From Christensenella sp034926635 (GTDB lineage Bacteria > Bacillota > Clostridia > Christensenellales > Christensenellaceae), in contig JAYFQX010000008.1 in assembly GCA_034926635.1 (NCBI GenBank), positions 1-64,000 on the forward strand: a stretch of DNA of 64,000 nt, given 5' to 3'. The notes under the pieces were generated by a model. That model was not told the DNA's origin and did not search any database. It saw only the letters and a program-made list of their open reading frames with translations. Positions 15,484 to 24,892 of this stretch are shown piece after piece (position 1 is the stretch's first letter; the number at the start of each line of letters is the position of its first letter). A program made the position numbers and the translations under genes.

Positions 15484-16491
15484 ATGGAAAAAGTATTTGT
15501 AAATGCAAAAAACGGAAGTTATGAAATACAAATCGGTAAAGACCTTTTAAATGCTTCGTATTTGCAGAAATATACCGATTATGCAGTTGTGACGGACGAT
15601 ATTGTTTACGGACTGTATGCAGACCGTTTTCCCGGGGCGAAGTTTATTGTTTTGAAGGCGGGCGAAGGGTCTAAGAATCTTGCCAATCTTGAGATGATCT
15701 ATGATAAGCTGATGGAATTCGGCATAGATCGCGGAGGAGCGATCGCGGCGCTTGGCGGCGGCGTAGTTGGAGATATTGCTGGTTTTGCAGCAGCTACTTT
15801 TAAAAGGGGCATTGCTTTTGTGCAATATCCGACGACGCTTCTCGCCCAGGTAGACAGCGCGGTAGGGGGTAAAGTAGCAGTAAATTTATCTGCGGGGAAA
15901 AATATGGCGGGCACATTTTACCAACCCGCGGCGGTATTTGCGGATACTGGCACGCTTGCAACGCTGGATGCACGTCAATTTTCCGCAGGGATGGCAGAAA
16001 TTATAAAATATGCTTATATTGCAGATGCGCAGCTTCATAAGTGGCTTATGAAGGATGAAAAAGAAATTGCATCTATCATCTGTCGGTGCTGCGAAATCAA
16101 GGCGGATTATGTAAGGCAGGATCCTTACGATACAGGCGTACGAATGCAGCTTAACTATGGACATACGATAGGGCACGCAATAGAAACTGCCGCAGGATAT
16201 GGTGTTTTTCTTCATGGCGAGGCAGTGGCGATCGGTATGGAATACGCGGCAAGGCTCGGAGAAAAGATGGGAATATCTCCGAAAGGCCTCGCGGAGGATA
16301 CCGCTTTTCTGCTTGAAAAATATGGTCTGCCAACCTGTGTGGAGGAAGATTTGTTAAACCGTGCGCTCTCTCATCTGGAAGCAGATAAAAAAGCAGAAGG
16401 GAATATGCTTCATTTTGTCTTGCTTGATAAGATCGGGCATGCCGTTCTAAAAAAACTTGAATTTGACTGGATCAAAAAAAATATTAAATAA
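15484..16491 (+). CDS. aroB: 3-dehydroquinate synthase
   Basis: The product is 335 residues, slightly shorter than the usual 350-360. It converts DAHP to 3-dehydroquinate using NAD and a divalent metal. Visible are the NAD-binding GGGVVGDIAGFAAATF stretch near 95-110, the PTTLLAQVDSAVGGK substrate segment near 118-132, and the metal histidine in NYGHTIGHAIE (near 223-233). It starts 14 bases after aroF, with GGGGAT ahead of the ATG, in the aro operon. Confidence 0.95.
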   Translation: MEKVFVNAKNGSYEIQIGKDLLNASYLQKYTDYAVVTDDIVYGLYADRFPGAKFIVLKAGEGSKNLANLEMIYDKLMEFGIDRGGAIAALGGGVVGDIAGFAAATFKRGIAFVQYPTTLLAQVDSAVGGKVAVNLSAGKNMAGTFYQPAAVFADTGTLATLDARQFSAGMAEIIKYAYIADAQLHKWLMKDEKEIASIICRCCEIKADYVRQDPYDTGVRMQLNYGHTIGHAIETAAGYGVFLHGEAVAIGMEYAARLGEKMGISPKGLAEDTAFLLEKYGLPTCVEEDLLNRALSHLEADKKAEGNMLHFVLLDKIGHAVLKKLEFDWIKKNIK

Positions 16492-16509
16492 TGTAAAGGA
16501 AATGAACCG

Positions 16510-17760
16510 ATGAAAGTAATTTCACCATCCGCAGTAAATGGCACGATAACAATAATACCTTCAAAAAGTATTTCGCACCGCGCCCTTGTGTGTTCTGCGC
16601 TTGCAAAAGGAACTTCCACGATTCAAAATATTATGTTTTCTGAGGATATACGTGCTACGGCAAATGCCCTGCGGGATATGGGCTTTTGCGAATACGAATA
16701 TTCTGCCGCTGATAGCCGTTGCGTTGTGCACGGCGCTTTGGGAAAGGTAAGCAGAAGGGAAATTGATTGTGGGGAATCCGGCTCTACCCTGCGCTTTTTG
16801 ATCCCGCTGGGGCTTGATGGTATTGAACGGATCTTTACCGGAAAAGGCAGGCTGATGAGAAGACCGATCAGCGGATATGATAAACTTTTTGCCCGTAATC
16901 GTGTAAAATACTGGAAGTCGGAAGAAGAAATTACACTTTGCGGTCTTGTAGAGGGCGGTGAGTATGCGTTGCGGGGAGATGTTTCTTCGCAGTTTATTAC
17001 AGGATTGTTGTTTAAGTTCCCGCTCTTGTTTGATGATTCCGGCATCCATATCACAACAGAATTGGAATCTAAACCATATGTGGAAATGACGAGGGATGTG
17101 CAGGCGTTGTTTGGTATTCATAGTTATTGGGATGGAAACACGATTGAGGTACCGGGCAGGCAGGGCTATACGGCACAAGAAATTGAAATCGAAGGTGATT
17201 ATTCTCATGCTGCGTTTTTTGCGGCAGCCGCCGCGATCTCGGGGACTGTGGAAATAAAGGGACTGCGCCCGGCTTCCCGGCAGGGCGATAAAGAAATTAT
17301 GGGGATTTTGAAGTGCATGGGTGCACAAGTTGTGGAAGATGAGAAGAAAACCGAAGTATGTAAGCAAATGCTAAAACCGATAGAAGTCGATGTGAGCCAA
17401 ATCCCGGATTTGGTTCCGGTATTGGCGGTTTTGGGATGTGCGGCGCGTGGGAAAACGCGGATCTATAACGCAGCAAGACTTCGTTATAAGGAAAGTGACA
17501 GACTCCACGCAATTACCGTAGAGCTCGAAAAGCTGGGAGCGCATATTACGGAATACCAGGATAGCCTCTTGATCAGCGGTACGGGATCTCTGGAAGGAGG
17601 AACGGTGAATAGCCATAATGATCATAGGATCGCAATGGCGCTTGCGGTTGCTTCCTGTATTGCAAAAGGAGATATTGTCATTGAAGATGCGGGATGCGTT
17701 GCAAAATCTGCGCCGCGTTTTTATGAAGAGTTCAAAAGCCTGGGAGGGAAGGTGCGATGA
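16510..17760 (+). CDS. aroA: 5-enolpyruvylshikimate-3-phosphate synthase
   Basis: The product is 416 residues. It joins shikimate 3-phosphate and PEP to EPSP, the sixth step of the pathway. The two-domain inside-out barrel is recognised by KSISHRALV near residues 17-25, the GESGSTLRFL loop near 87-96 (PEP/shikimate binding), QFITGLL near 165, the RYKESDRL motif near 325 and HNDHRIAMAL near 376. Both ends look complete. It lies 18 bases after aroB and its stop overlaps the start of aroC by ATGA, so translation is coupled. Confidence 0.95.
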   Translation: MKVISPSAVNGTITIIPSKSISHRALVCSALAKGTSTIQNIMFSEDIRATANALRDMGFCEYEYSAADSRCVVHGALGKVSRREIDCGESGSTLRFLIPLGLDGIERIFTGKGRLMRRPISGYDKLFARNRVKYWKSEEEITLCGLVEGGEYALRGDVSSQFITGLLFKFPLLFDDSGIHITTELESKPYVEMTRDVQALFGIHSYWDGNTIEVPGRQGYTAQEIEIEGDYSHAAFFAAAAAISGTVEIKGLRPASRQGDKEIMGILKCMGAQVVEDEKKTEVCKQMLKPIEVDVSQIPDLVPVLAVLGCAARGKTRIYNAARLRYKESDRLHAITVELEKLGAHITEYQDSLLISGTGSLEGGTVNSHNDHRIAMALAVASCIAKGDIVIEDAGCVAKSAPRFYEEFKSLGGKVR

Positions 17761-18836
17761 GCGCAACGTTTGGTAAAAATTTAAGGGTTACGATTTTTGG
17801 GGAATCGCATTCTGCGGCAATCGGCGTTGTGATAGACGGTCTGCCGGCAGGCATGCGCATCAAGGAAGAGGAGTATCAGCTTGCAATGGCAAGGCGTGCG
17901 CCGAATACATCCGCTGCATCCACAAAAAGGCGGGAAAAGGACGAAATAGAAATTCTGAGCGGGTATTTCCGCGGCGCTGCAACGGGGACACCGCTTACTG
18001 CTGTGATCAGAAATACGGATACGCGTTCGCAGGATTATGAAAAAACCTTGGCGCTTTTGCGTCCGGGACATGCAGATTATACCGGGATGGTGAAGTACCA
18101 CGGCGCAAATGATTACCGTGGCGGCGGCCATTTTTCCGGCAGGCTTACTGCACCGCTTGTGTTCGCTGGGAACCTTGCGCGGCAATATTTATCAGGACAA
18201 GGCATTGAGGTCGGCGTGCATATCCTGGAAGTGGCGGGTATTGCAGATAGACCTTTTGACTGTGCTGAACAGTTTTCGGAAGTGGAAAAAAAGTATTTTC
18301 CTGTGTTTTTTGATGAAGCAGGTCGCAAAATGCAGGCGGAGATAGAAAAAGCGCGTATGGAAGGCGATTCGGTAGGCGGTATTATGGAATGTGTAGTGAT
18401 GGGTGTCCCCGCAGGAGTGGGGGAACCATTTTTTGATAGTGTAGAAAGCAGAATGGCACACATGATGTTTTCGATTCCGGCTGTAAAAGGGATAGAATTC
18501 GGAAGCGGATTTTCTATCACCAAACTGCGGGGAAGTGCAGCAAATGATTCGCCGGTCGTGGATCAAAATGGCAGTATTTCATTCCGTACAAATCATAACG
18601 GAGGGATCAACGGAGGGATCACGAACGGTATGCCGATTGTATTGCGCGTAGCGTTAAAACCGACCCCGTCTATCTCCAAAATACAGAAAACTGTCAACGT
18701 TGATACGATGGAAAATGATACGCTGCAAATAGTGGGGCGGCATGATGCTTGTATTGTGCCGCGCGCGGCAGAAGTAATAAAGGGCGCGGCTGCGCTTGTG
18801 ATCGCGGATTTGCTGTTGGAGGCAAAGCATGGATGA
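17757..18836 (+). CDS. aroC: Chorismate synthase
   Basis: The product is 359 residues. It converts EPSP to chorismate with reduced FMN. Conserved elements include the N-terminal FGESHSAAIG (about 12-21), the RPGHADYTG segment near 103, GGGHFSGRLTA near 121-131, and the C-terminal GRHDACIVPRA near 327. The start overlaps aroA by four bases (ATGA) and the end overlaps pheA by eight. The enzyme feeds chorismate to the pheA product encoded next. No flavin reductase is next to it, so it would depend on cellular reduced FMN. Confidence 0.96.
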   Translation: MSATFGKNLRVTIFGESHSAAIGVVIDGLPAGMRIKEEEYQLAMARRAPNTSAASTKRREKDEIEILSGYFRGAATGTPLTAVIRNTDTRSQDYEKTLALLRPGHADYTGMVKYHGANDYRGGGHFSGRLTAPLVFAGNLARQYLSGQGIEVGVHILEVAGIADRPFDCAEQFSEVEKKYFPVFFDEAGRKMQAEIEKARMEGDSVGGIMECVVMGVPAGVGEPFFDSVESRMAHMMFSIPAVKGIEFGSGFSITKLRGSAANDSPVVDQNGSISFRTNHNGGINGGITNGMPIVLRVALKPTPSISKIQKTVNVDTMENDTLQIVGRHDACIVPRAAEVIKGAAALVIADLLLEAKHG

Positions 18837-19956
18837 ATTAAAATTTCTACGGGAACAGATCGACGGAATCGACCGTGAGATGATTGCCGCATTCAAAAAG
18901 CGTCTGCAAATCGCCGAACAGATCGCAGAATATAAATTAGAAAAAGGAATGCCCGTCCTTGACCGTGATAGGGAAAAGGATGTATTGGCTGCACGGCGCA
19001 AGATGGCGGACGATCCATCCCTTGATCATGATATTGACCGGTTGTATGAGCTGCTGATGAGCATCAGCCGTGCGCATCAAAGCCGGATTGTGCACCGGGA
19101 GGAAAAGAAAACAACAAGGAATGTGTTCCAAGATGGAGCGACGGTTGGATATTCCGGTGTTGCGGGTGCATATGCCGATTCTGCACAAAATAGCTATTTT
19201 GGCGGGAAAGCGGCTTCTTTTGCATATCCGGGGTTCGAAGAGGTGTTTCGCGCGGTAGCGGATGGTGAAGTGGAATATGGTGTGCTGCCGATCGAGAATT
19301 CTTACGCGGGAAGCGTTTTGCAAGTATATGATTTACTCAACCGTTATGACGTAAAAATTGTTGGCGAAGTATTTCTTCCTGTCGATCATTCGCTGCTTGG
19401 TATCAAGGGTGCTTCGGTAAAGCAGATAAAAGAAGTATATTCGCACGACCAACCGTTTTTGCAATGTACGGATTATTTGAAAAAATATCCGCTATGGCGG
19501 CATATCCCTTACTATAATACGGCAGTCAGCGCAAAATATGTGGCAGAATGTGCAGATCCGTCAAAAGCGGCGATCGCAAGCAAGTATGCGGCAGAGATTT
19601 ACGGGTTGGAGGTTCTTGTACCTTCTATTAGTGCGAGTGCAGAGAATACCACCCGTTTTATTGTAGTAAGCAGATTGGATAACATGGAGCAGGAAGCGGA
19701 TAAGGCGAGTATCAGTTTTGTCTTGGAACATAAGCCGGGCTCGCTGGCACGTATTCTGGACAGCTTTTCTGAACTTGGGCTTAATATGGTAAAGATTGAG
19801 TCGCGACCGCTGCTCGAAAGGAATTTTGAGTACCGTTTTTTTGTGGATTTTCTCGGAGAAAATATTCCGCGTGAAATGGAAGAAGCACTGAAAAAAATTA
19901 AGCCGTATTGTGTGGAGTTAAGTTTGCTTGGCATTTATAAGAACGGGGAAGCGTGA
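18829..19956 (+). CDS. pheA: Bifunctional chorismate mutase / prephenate dehydratase
   Basis: The product is 375 residues. The chorismate mutase (AroQ type) covers about 1-85 with the 'LREQIDGIDREMIAAFKKR' helix. The prephenate dehydratase covers about 100-280, with GVAGAYA near the start, PIENS near 157-161 and the catalytic TTRF motif near 276. An ACT domain (about 295-370) with the ESRP motif gives allosteric control by phenylalanine. It turns chorismate to phenylpyruvate, the Phe precursor. TTGGAGG precedes the ATG, inside the end of aroC. Placement in an operon with a Phe/Tyr leader peptide fits. No prephenate dehydrogenase (tyrA) is in the window. Confidence 0.95.
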   Translation: MDELKFLREQIDGIDREMIAAFKKRLQIAEQIAEYKLEKGMPVLDRDREKDVLAARRKMADDPSLDHDIDRLYELLMSISRAHQSRIVHREEKKTTRNVFQDGATVGYSGVAGAYADSAQNSYFGGKAASFAYPGFEEVFRAVADGEVEYGVLPIENSYAGSVLQVYDLLNRYDVKIVGEVFLPVDHSLLGIKGASVKQIKEVYSHDQPFLQCTDYLKKYPLWRHIPYYNTAVSAKYVAECADPSKAAIASKYAAEIYGLEVLVPSISASAENTTRFIVVSRLDNMEQEADKASISFVLEHKPGSLARILDSFSELGLNMVKIESRPLLERNFEYRFFVDFLGENIPREMEEALKKIKPYCVELSLLGIYKNGEA

Positions 19957-20459
19957 TGGTAAAAAATGTTTATCTGACCGGTATGATGGGCAGCGGAAAA
20001 ACGGAGGTAGGTCGTCGCGCAGCAGCGTTATCCGGGAGGCGTTTTGTCGATATAGATGAATATATTGAAAAAAAAGCAAGCCAAAAAATCTCCGATATTT
20101 TTCAAGAACGGGGAGAGCTGTATTTTAGACGTATTGAGACAGAAGCGTTAAAAGAAATTGGTGCTGTAGAAAATGGCGCGGTGGTGTCGTGCGGCGGCGG
20201 GATCATCCTTTCGGATGAGAATATTGCCTATATGCGAGGTACCGGCGTGATTGTTTATGTTGAACGACCGATTGCCCTGATAGAAAAAACATCAGGCATT
20301 CAAGAGGGACGTCCTGTGCTGCAAGGCGGGATAAGCATTGGCGAGGTATTTGCGCAGCGACGTGAGCGGTATGAAAGCGCGGGACAATTTAAAATATGTA
20401 ATGACGGGACGCCAGAGTCTGCGGCAATGCAATTAGCGGGCTTGATCCAGTCGATTTAG
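19956..20459 (+). CDS. aroK: Shikimate kinase
   Basis: The product is 167 residues. It phosphorylates shikimate at O3 with ATP. The Walker A is GMMGSGKT (near residues 8-15), the shikimate-binding Asp is in DIDEYIE, the Arg in FRRIE near 59, and the glycine triplet in CGGGI near 82. The ATG at 19956 shares one base with the pheA stop (TGATG); a GTG at 19953 is an alternative start. It is the last gene of the plus-strand operon, and its final 27 bases overlap the 3' end of the convergent aroE, with no terminator between them. Confidence 0.95.
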   Translation: MVKNVYLTGMMGSGKTEVGRRAAALSGRRFVDIDEYIEKKASQKISDIFQERGELYFRRIETEALKEIGAVENGAVVSCGGGIILSDENIAYMRGTGVIVYVERPIALIEKTSGIQEGRPVLQGGISIGEVFAQRRERYESAGQFKICNDGTPESAAMQLAGLIQSI

Positions 20460-21254
20460 AATTTTAAGGTAGTCACTCTCTGTGGGTAGAATTCCACAAA
20501 ATTTTTCAAAAGCGAAAAAAGCTTGCCAGATCAGCATGCCGAGCCCATTTTGTACTGCCAGTCCACGAGCGGAAGCGTACTTCAAAAATGCGGTGCGCGC
20601 AGGGCTGTAAATTAAATCGCATACCACGGCATCGGGTGGCAGAAGGTCGAGAAAACCAAGATTTTCAAAATCATGCGCGTTTCCTGTCATGCCAAGCGGT
20701 GTTGTATTAACCAGAAGGTTACATTTCTCCATATAGCGGTCGATATGCGCAAGGCTGTCTGCATCACCATTGCAGGATTTCGCGATTGCCTGGGCTTTTG
20801 GGATAGTCCGGTTTAAAACGACGATATGTTTTGCATTTGTTTGCGCAGCATCTTTGCATAGCGCCTGTGTGACTGCTCCGGCGCCGATGAACACAATATT
20901 TTTATTTTGATAACCTGTACCGATAGAATGGAGTGAAGCAGAAAAACCCTGTGCGTCCGTAGAATAGCCGTGCAGCCCGTCTCCTGCGGCAACAACGGTA
21001 TTCACGCCGCTCTGCGCGTTAGGCGCGATTGTTTTTAGGTAGGGGATAATTTCCTTCTTCAGCGGCATGGTGACGTTAAAACCATGAATCCTGCGCTGTG
21101 AAATTTGGGAAATAAAATCCGGTAGGTTCTCAGAAGTGACCGGATAAGAACTATACCGGCAATCAAGACCGTATTCCCGATATAGTGCATTATGAATTGC
21201 TGGAGAGAGGCTGTGGGCAATCGGATAGCCGATAACGCAGTATTCTTTTGGCAT
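20433..21254 (-). CDS. aroE: Shikimate dehydrogenase
   Basis: The product is 273 residues. It reduces 3-dehydroshikimate to shikimate with NADPH. The N-terminal domain has SLSPAIHN (15-22) and the catalytic Lys66 in VTMPLKKE and Asp100 in STDAQGF. The NADP domain has GAGAVTQA near 124-131 and the NRT phosphate-binding loop near 148. NGLGMLIWQA near 237 closes the active site. It is transcribed against the aro operon and overlaps aroK tail to tail by 27 bases. The start has AAGGA about 10 bases upstream. Confidence 0.95.
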   Translation of the reverse strand: MPKEYCVIGYPIAHSLSPAIHNALYREYGLDCRYSSYPVTSENLPDFISQISQRRIHGFNVTMPLKKEIIPYLKTIAPNAQSGVNTVVAAGDGLHGYSTDAQGFSASLHSIGTGYQNKNIVFIGAGAVTQALCKDAAQTNAKHIVVLNRTIPKAQAIAKSCNGDADSLAHIDRYMEKCNLLVNTTPLGMTGNAHDFENLGFLDLLPPDAVVCDLIYSPARTAFLKYASARGLAVQNGLGMLIWQAFFAFEKFCGILPTESDYLKILNRLDQAR

Positions 21255-21331
21255 GAATAAAATATCCTTTCTTTCCCTATAGTAACCTGTTAAAATTATA
21301 ACATAAATTTGAATAAATCAGGTGGTAAGTT

Positions 21332-21763
21332 ATGAAAAAAATACTGGTTATGAACGGTCCGAACCTCAATATGCTCGGTATTCGTGAAAAAGGCATCTAT
21401 GGTACAAAAACGTTAGAGGAAATCAATGATGTCATCAAGCGTGAAACAGCAGGTATGGATGTTGCGCTGGAGTTTTACCAGTCGAATCATGAAGGAGACC
21501 TGATCGATAAGCTGCATAGCTGCTATGGAAAAATGGACGGGATTGTGCTGAACGCAGGCGCTTATACGCATTACAGCTATGCGATCCGCGACGCCATTGC
21601 TTCGGTATTGGTGCCGTGCGTAGAAGTACATCTTTCTGATATCCATGCAAGGGAAGATTTTCGCAGTATTTCTGTGATCGAGGATGTTTGTGTTGCACAG
21701 ATATGCGGAATGGGCGAGATGGGCTATGTAGAAGCGATAAAGAAATTGATGGGAGATAAGTAA
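21332..21763 (+). CDS. aroQ: 3-dehydroquinate dehydratase, type II
   Basis: The product is 143 residues, the usual type II size. It dehydrates 3-dehydroquinate to 3-dehydroshikimate. The N-terminal NGPNLNMLG is present, with the catalytic Arg18 and Tyr23 in the flexible lid (IREKGIYG), NAGAYTH at 74-80 and His100 in EVHLSDIHARE. This supplies the pathway step missing from the aro operon. It is read from the opposite strand to aroE, 77 bases away, and its TAA shares a base with the next gene's ATG. Confidence 0.96.
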   Translation: MKKILVMNGPNLNMLGIREKGIYGTKTLEEINDVIKRETAGMDVALEFYQSNHEGDLIDKLHSCYGKMDGIVLNAGAYTHYSYAIRDAIASVLVPCVEVHLSDIHAREDFRSISVIEDVCVAQICGMGEMGYVEAIKKLMGDK

Positions 21764-22590
21764 TGATACAGAATTTAAACGAACTGGTCGTGATGAACGA
21801 CGGGAATAAAATTCCGGGTTTTGGATTAGGCGTTTTTGCAGCTGACGGCGAAAAATGTTATGATGCGGTGCGCTATGCGCTGGATGCGGGGTATCGACAT
21901 ATTGATACAGCCGAATTTTATGGAAATGAGGAAGAAGTTGGGCGCGCGATCAGGGAAAGCGGTGTACCGCGTGAAGATATCTTCCTGACGACCAAGCTTT
22001 GGCCATCGGATTTTATTCGTGCCGAAGAGGTATATGAAAAAAGTATGCATAAACTGAACTGTGAATATTTAAATTTATATTTGCTGCATTGGCCGGGGAC
22101 GGATGAAGATCTGCGCCTTCATGTATGGGACTTTGTACAAGAACAGGTTGCGAGGGGAAATATAAGATCTGCGGGAGTTTCTAATTTTATGGTGCCGCAT
22201 TTACGGAATTTAATAAAAAGAACAGGGACGGTTCCGGTAAATAACCAAATTGAATTCCATCCCTGGCACCAGCAAAGGGAAGTATGTCGGTTCTGCAATG
22301 AAAATAACATTGTGGTTACCGCATGGGGACCGCTCTTCCACGGGCATTTGAAAGAAGAACCGTTGATGGGGGAGATTGGGGAAAAATACGGTAAATCTGC
22401 GGCACAGGCAACGCTGCGGTGGGCGCTGGAAAAAGACGTTGTCTTAATTCCAAAATCAGAAAAAAAAGAGAGAATTATACAAAATGCCGATATTTTTGAT
22501 TTTGTATTAACGGCAGAAGATACCCGCATGATTGATGGTTTGGAGGGAAAGGGTTTCTTTGGAGACAACCCAATGACTTTTAACGGCTAA
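21763..22590 (+). CDS. Aldo/keto reductase
   Basis: The product is 275 residues, a (beta/alpha)8 barrel oxidoreductase of the AKR5-like bacterial group using NADPH. The catalytic tetrad is readable: Asp48, Tyr53, Lys78 and His109 (in DTAEFYG, TTKLW and LLHWPG). LIPKSEKKERI near 227-237 is the cofactor-binding segment. The substrate is not predictable. Its ATG overlaps the aroQ stop (TAATG), so the two genes are coupled, although no pathway link to shikimate is known to me. A bidirectional terminator follows. Confidence 0.9.
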   Translation: MIQNLNELVVMNDGNKIPGFGLGVFAADGEKCYDAVRYALDAGYRHIDTAEFYGNEEEVGRAIRESGVPREDIFLTTKLWPSDFIRAEEVYEKSMHKLNCEYLNLYLLHWPGTDEDLRLHVWDFVQEQVARGNIRSAGVSNFMVPHLRNLIKRTGTVPVNNQIEFHPWHQQREVCRFCNENNIVVTAWGPLFHGHLKEEPLMGEIGEKYGKSAAQATLRWALEKDVVLIPKSEKKERIIQNADIFDFVLTAEDTRMIDGLEGKGFFGDNPMTFNG

Positions 22591-22600
22591 AATAATAAGA

Positions 22601-22630
22601 AAAGAGAACCGAATTATCGGTTCTCTTTTT
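22601..22630. terminator. Bidirectional terminator between aldo/keto reductase and groEL
   Basis: AGAGAACCGA (22603-22612) pairs with TCGGTTCTCT (22617-22626); T run on both strands. Confidence 0.9.
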
Positions 22631-22649
22631 CGTTATTCTTAGCTTGGAA

Positions 22650-24281
22650 TTAATACATTCCACCGGGCATTCCGCCGGGAGCGGCAGGCATTGCCGGTTC
22701 CGGAGCAGGAATATCCGTAACAATGCTTTCCGTTGTCAGGAGCATTGCGGATACGGAGCAGGAATTTTGGATTGCGCTGCGCGTAACCTTGGTAGGATCG
22801 ATAATACCAGCTTCGATCATATCCACGTATTCGCCGTTTGCAGCGTCAAAACCAAAGTTCTTGGAATCGTTTTCAAGAATTTTCTCTACAATGATGCTGC
22901 CTTCGAGACCGGCGTTTGCAGCGATCTGACGAACAGGTTCTTCCAACGCACGAAGTACAATACGCGCACCGGTTCTCTCGTCGCCGCTTAAAGAATCAAT
23001 CAACGCTTTGATGTCGCCGGAAACCTTAAGCGGTGCAGTGCCGCCGCCGGGAACGATGCCTTCTTCTACGGCAGCTCGTGTTGCAGCAAGTGCATCTTCG
23101 ATCCTCAGCTTTGCTTCCTTCATCTCTGTTTCGGTTGCAGCGCCAACGCGGATGACCGCTACGCCACCGGCAAGTTTAGCCAGTCTTTCCTGAAGCTTTT
23201 CTTTATCGTAATCCGAAGTCGTTTCTTCGATCTGAGCTTTGATGGATTTAATCCGTGCATCGATTTCTTCTTTGCTACCCATGCCTTCTACGATAACCGT
23301 GTTTTCTTTGTCAACTTTAACCTGTTTTGCACGACCAAGCATATCGATAGTCGCATCCTTCAGGTCGATGCCAACTTCTTCGGAAATAACCGTACCGCCT
23401 GTCAGAACAGCGATATCCTGCAGCATTGCTTTTCTTCTGTCGCCGAAGCCCGGTGCTTTTACCGCTACGCAGGTAAAGGTTCCGCGCAGTTTGTTAACAA
23501 CCAGCGTTGCAAGCGCTTCGCCTTCGACATCTTCGGCAATGATGAGGAGCTTTTTGCCTTGTTGTACGATTTGTTCCAAAATCGGAAGGAGATCCTGAAT
23601 ATTCGTAATTTTTTTATCGGTGATGAGAATATATGGGTCATCGAGAACCGCTTCCATTTTATCGGTATCTGTTACCATATAAGCAGAAGCATAGCCGCGA
23701 TCAAACTGCATACCTTCTACAACGTCTAGTTCCGTCTGCATGGTTTTGGATTCTTCTACCGTGATGACACCGTCATTGCCGACTTTTTCCATAGCGGAGG
23801 AAATTAGCTTGCCGATTTTTTCGTCTCCTGCGGAAATACTTGCAACCTGAGAAATTGCTTTGCTGCCTTCAATCGGTTTGGAAAGTTTTTTAAGACCTTC
23901 TACTGCGGTTTCGCAAGCGTTCAGAATTCCTCTTTTTACGCCCATCGGGTTTGCACCGGCAGCAACATTTTTAAGACCTTCGCGGATGATGGCCTGTGCG
24001 AGCAGGGTAGCGGTTGTTGTACCGTCGCCGGCAACGTCGTTTGTCTTCGTTGCTACTTCTTTTACAAGCTGCGCGCCCATATTTTCAAAGGGGTCTTCCA
24101 ATTCAATTTCTTTTGCGATGGTAACACCATCGTTGGTGATCAACGGTGCACCGAATTTTTTATCCAGAACAACATTTCTACCTTTCGGTCCAAGCGTTAC
24201 TTTAACAGTATCTGCCAGCACGTTTACGCCTTTTTCCAGCGAACGGCGGGCTTCTTCGCCAAATTTAATCTGTTTTGCCAT
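22650..24281 (-). CDS. groL: Chaperonin GroEL (Hsp60)
   Basis: The product is 543 residues, full length. It forms the double-ring ATP-driven folding chamber with GroES. Conserved parts: LGPKGRNV near 31-38, the ATPase motif DVAGDGTTTAT near 83-93, and a C-terminal GGMPGGMY tail of the usual Gly-Met type. It is the second gene of groES-groEL, 16 bases after groES, controlled by HrcA through the CIRCE site upstream. Confidence 0.98.
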   Translation of the reverse strand: MAKQIKFGEEARRSLEKGVNVLADTVKVTLGPKGRNVVLDKKFGAPLITNDGVTIAKEIELEDPFENMGAQLVKEVATKTNDVAGDGTTTATLLAQAIIREGLKNVAAGANPMGVKRGILNACETAVEGLKKLSKPIEGSKAISQVASISAGDEKIGKLISSAMEKVGNDGVITVEESKTMQTELDVVEGMQFDRGYASAYMVTDTDKMEAVLDDPYILITDKKITNIQDLLPILEQIVQQGKKLLIIAEDVEGEALATLVVNKLRGTFTCVAVKAPGFGDRRKAMLQDIAVLTGGTVISEEVGIDLKDATIDMLGRAKQVKVDKENTVIVEGMGSKEEIDARIKSIKAQIEETTSDYDKEKLQERLAKLAGGVAVIRVGAATETEMKEAKLRIEDALAATRAAVEEGIVPGGGTAPLKVSGDIKALIDSLSGDERTGARIVLRALEEPVRQIAANAGLEGSIIVEKILENDSKNFGFDAANGEYVDMIEAGIIDPTKVTRSAIQNSCSVSAMLLTTESIVTDIPAPEPAMPAAPGGMPGGMY

Positions 24282-24297
24282 AATGAATTACCTCCAG

Positions 24298-24582
24298 TTA
24301 TTGTACAATTGCGAGAATGTCGGACTGACGGACGATTACAAATTCATCCCCATCCAGCTTGACGTCTGTGCCCGCATATTTTGAATACAGCACGCGGTCG
24401 CCTTTTTTGACTTCCATTTTAATTTCTTTTCCGTCTACCACCCCGCCCGGGCCTACTTCTACTACTTCTGCTACCTGCGGTTTTTCTTTTGCGGAACCCG
24501 GCAGAACGATGCCGCTTTTTGTAGTTTCTTCTGCTTCTACGGATTTGATGACGACTCTGTCACCTAAAGGTTTAATGGTCAT
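24298..24582 (-). CDS. groS: Co-chaperonin GroES (Hsp10)
   Basis: The product is 94 residues, the usual size. It caps the GroEL ring. It starts MTIKPLGDRV at 24582, with AGGAGGC upstream; a longer in-frame start at 24624 would lie before the ribosome site and inside the leader, so it is rejected. The mobile loop (EETTKSGIVLPG) near 18-30 is present. It is the first gene of the operon. Confidence 0.97.
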   Translation of the reverse strand: MTIKPLGDRVVIKSVEAEETTKSGIVLPGSAKEKPQVAEVVEVGPGGVVDGKEIKMEVKKGDRVLYSKYAGTDVKLDGDEFVIVRQSDILAIVQ

Positions 24583-24613
24583 ATCAATGCCTCCTGTCAT
24601 ATTTCTAAATTTG

Positions 24614-24640
24614 TTAGCACTCACTTATGCTGAGTGCTAA
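24614..24640 (-). promoter_or_regulatory. CIRCE operator (HrcA site)
   Basis: TTAGCACTC-N9-GAGTGCTAA, a perfect match to the 9-9-9 CIRCE consensus, between promoter and groES. Confidence 0.98.
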
Positions 24641-24653
24641 TATTGTTAACCAT

Positions 24654-24682
24654 ATGATATATATAATCACTGAATAAATCAA
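24654..24682 (-). promoter_or_regulatory. groESL promoter
   Basis: Minus strand TTGATT (24682-24677), 17-base spacer, TATCAT (24659-24654); the start would fall at the edge of CIRCE. The remaining gap to 24892 is AT-rich and shows nothing else. Confidence 0.65.
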
Positions 24683-24892
24683 ATAACGAATTTTTTTAAA
24701 AAACGCCAAATTTTAATGTTATTCAAAGTTGAATTTAGCATAGCTTCAAAATCCTCCATATAAAAGCGATTATCTAAGCTTGTTGATTTCGACTCGTAAT
24801 ATGAAACCATGTAAAATAATGTATAAATATCATTCCAGATCACGAGCGGTTATTCTACCATAATTTATAAAGAAATATGAAGGGGAATAAAC

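Noticed and set aside
22723..24384. Several long plus-strand open frames opposite groEL and groES
   Set aside because: They are mirror frames of the highly biased groESL coding sequence, with no ribosome sites and Ser/Thr/Pro-rich nonsense composition.
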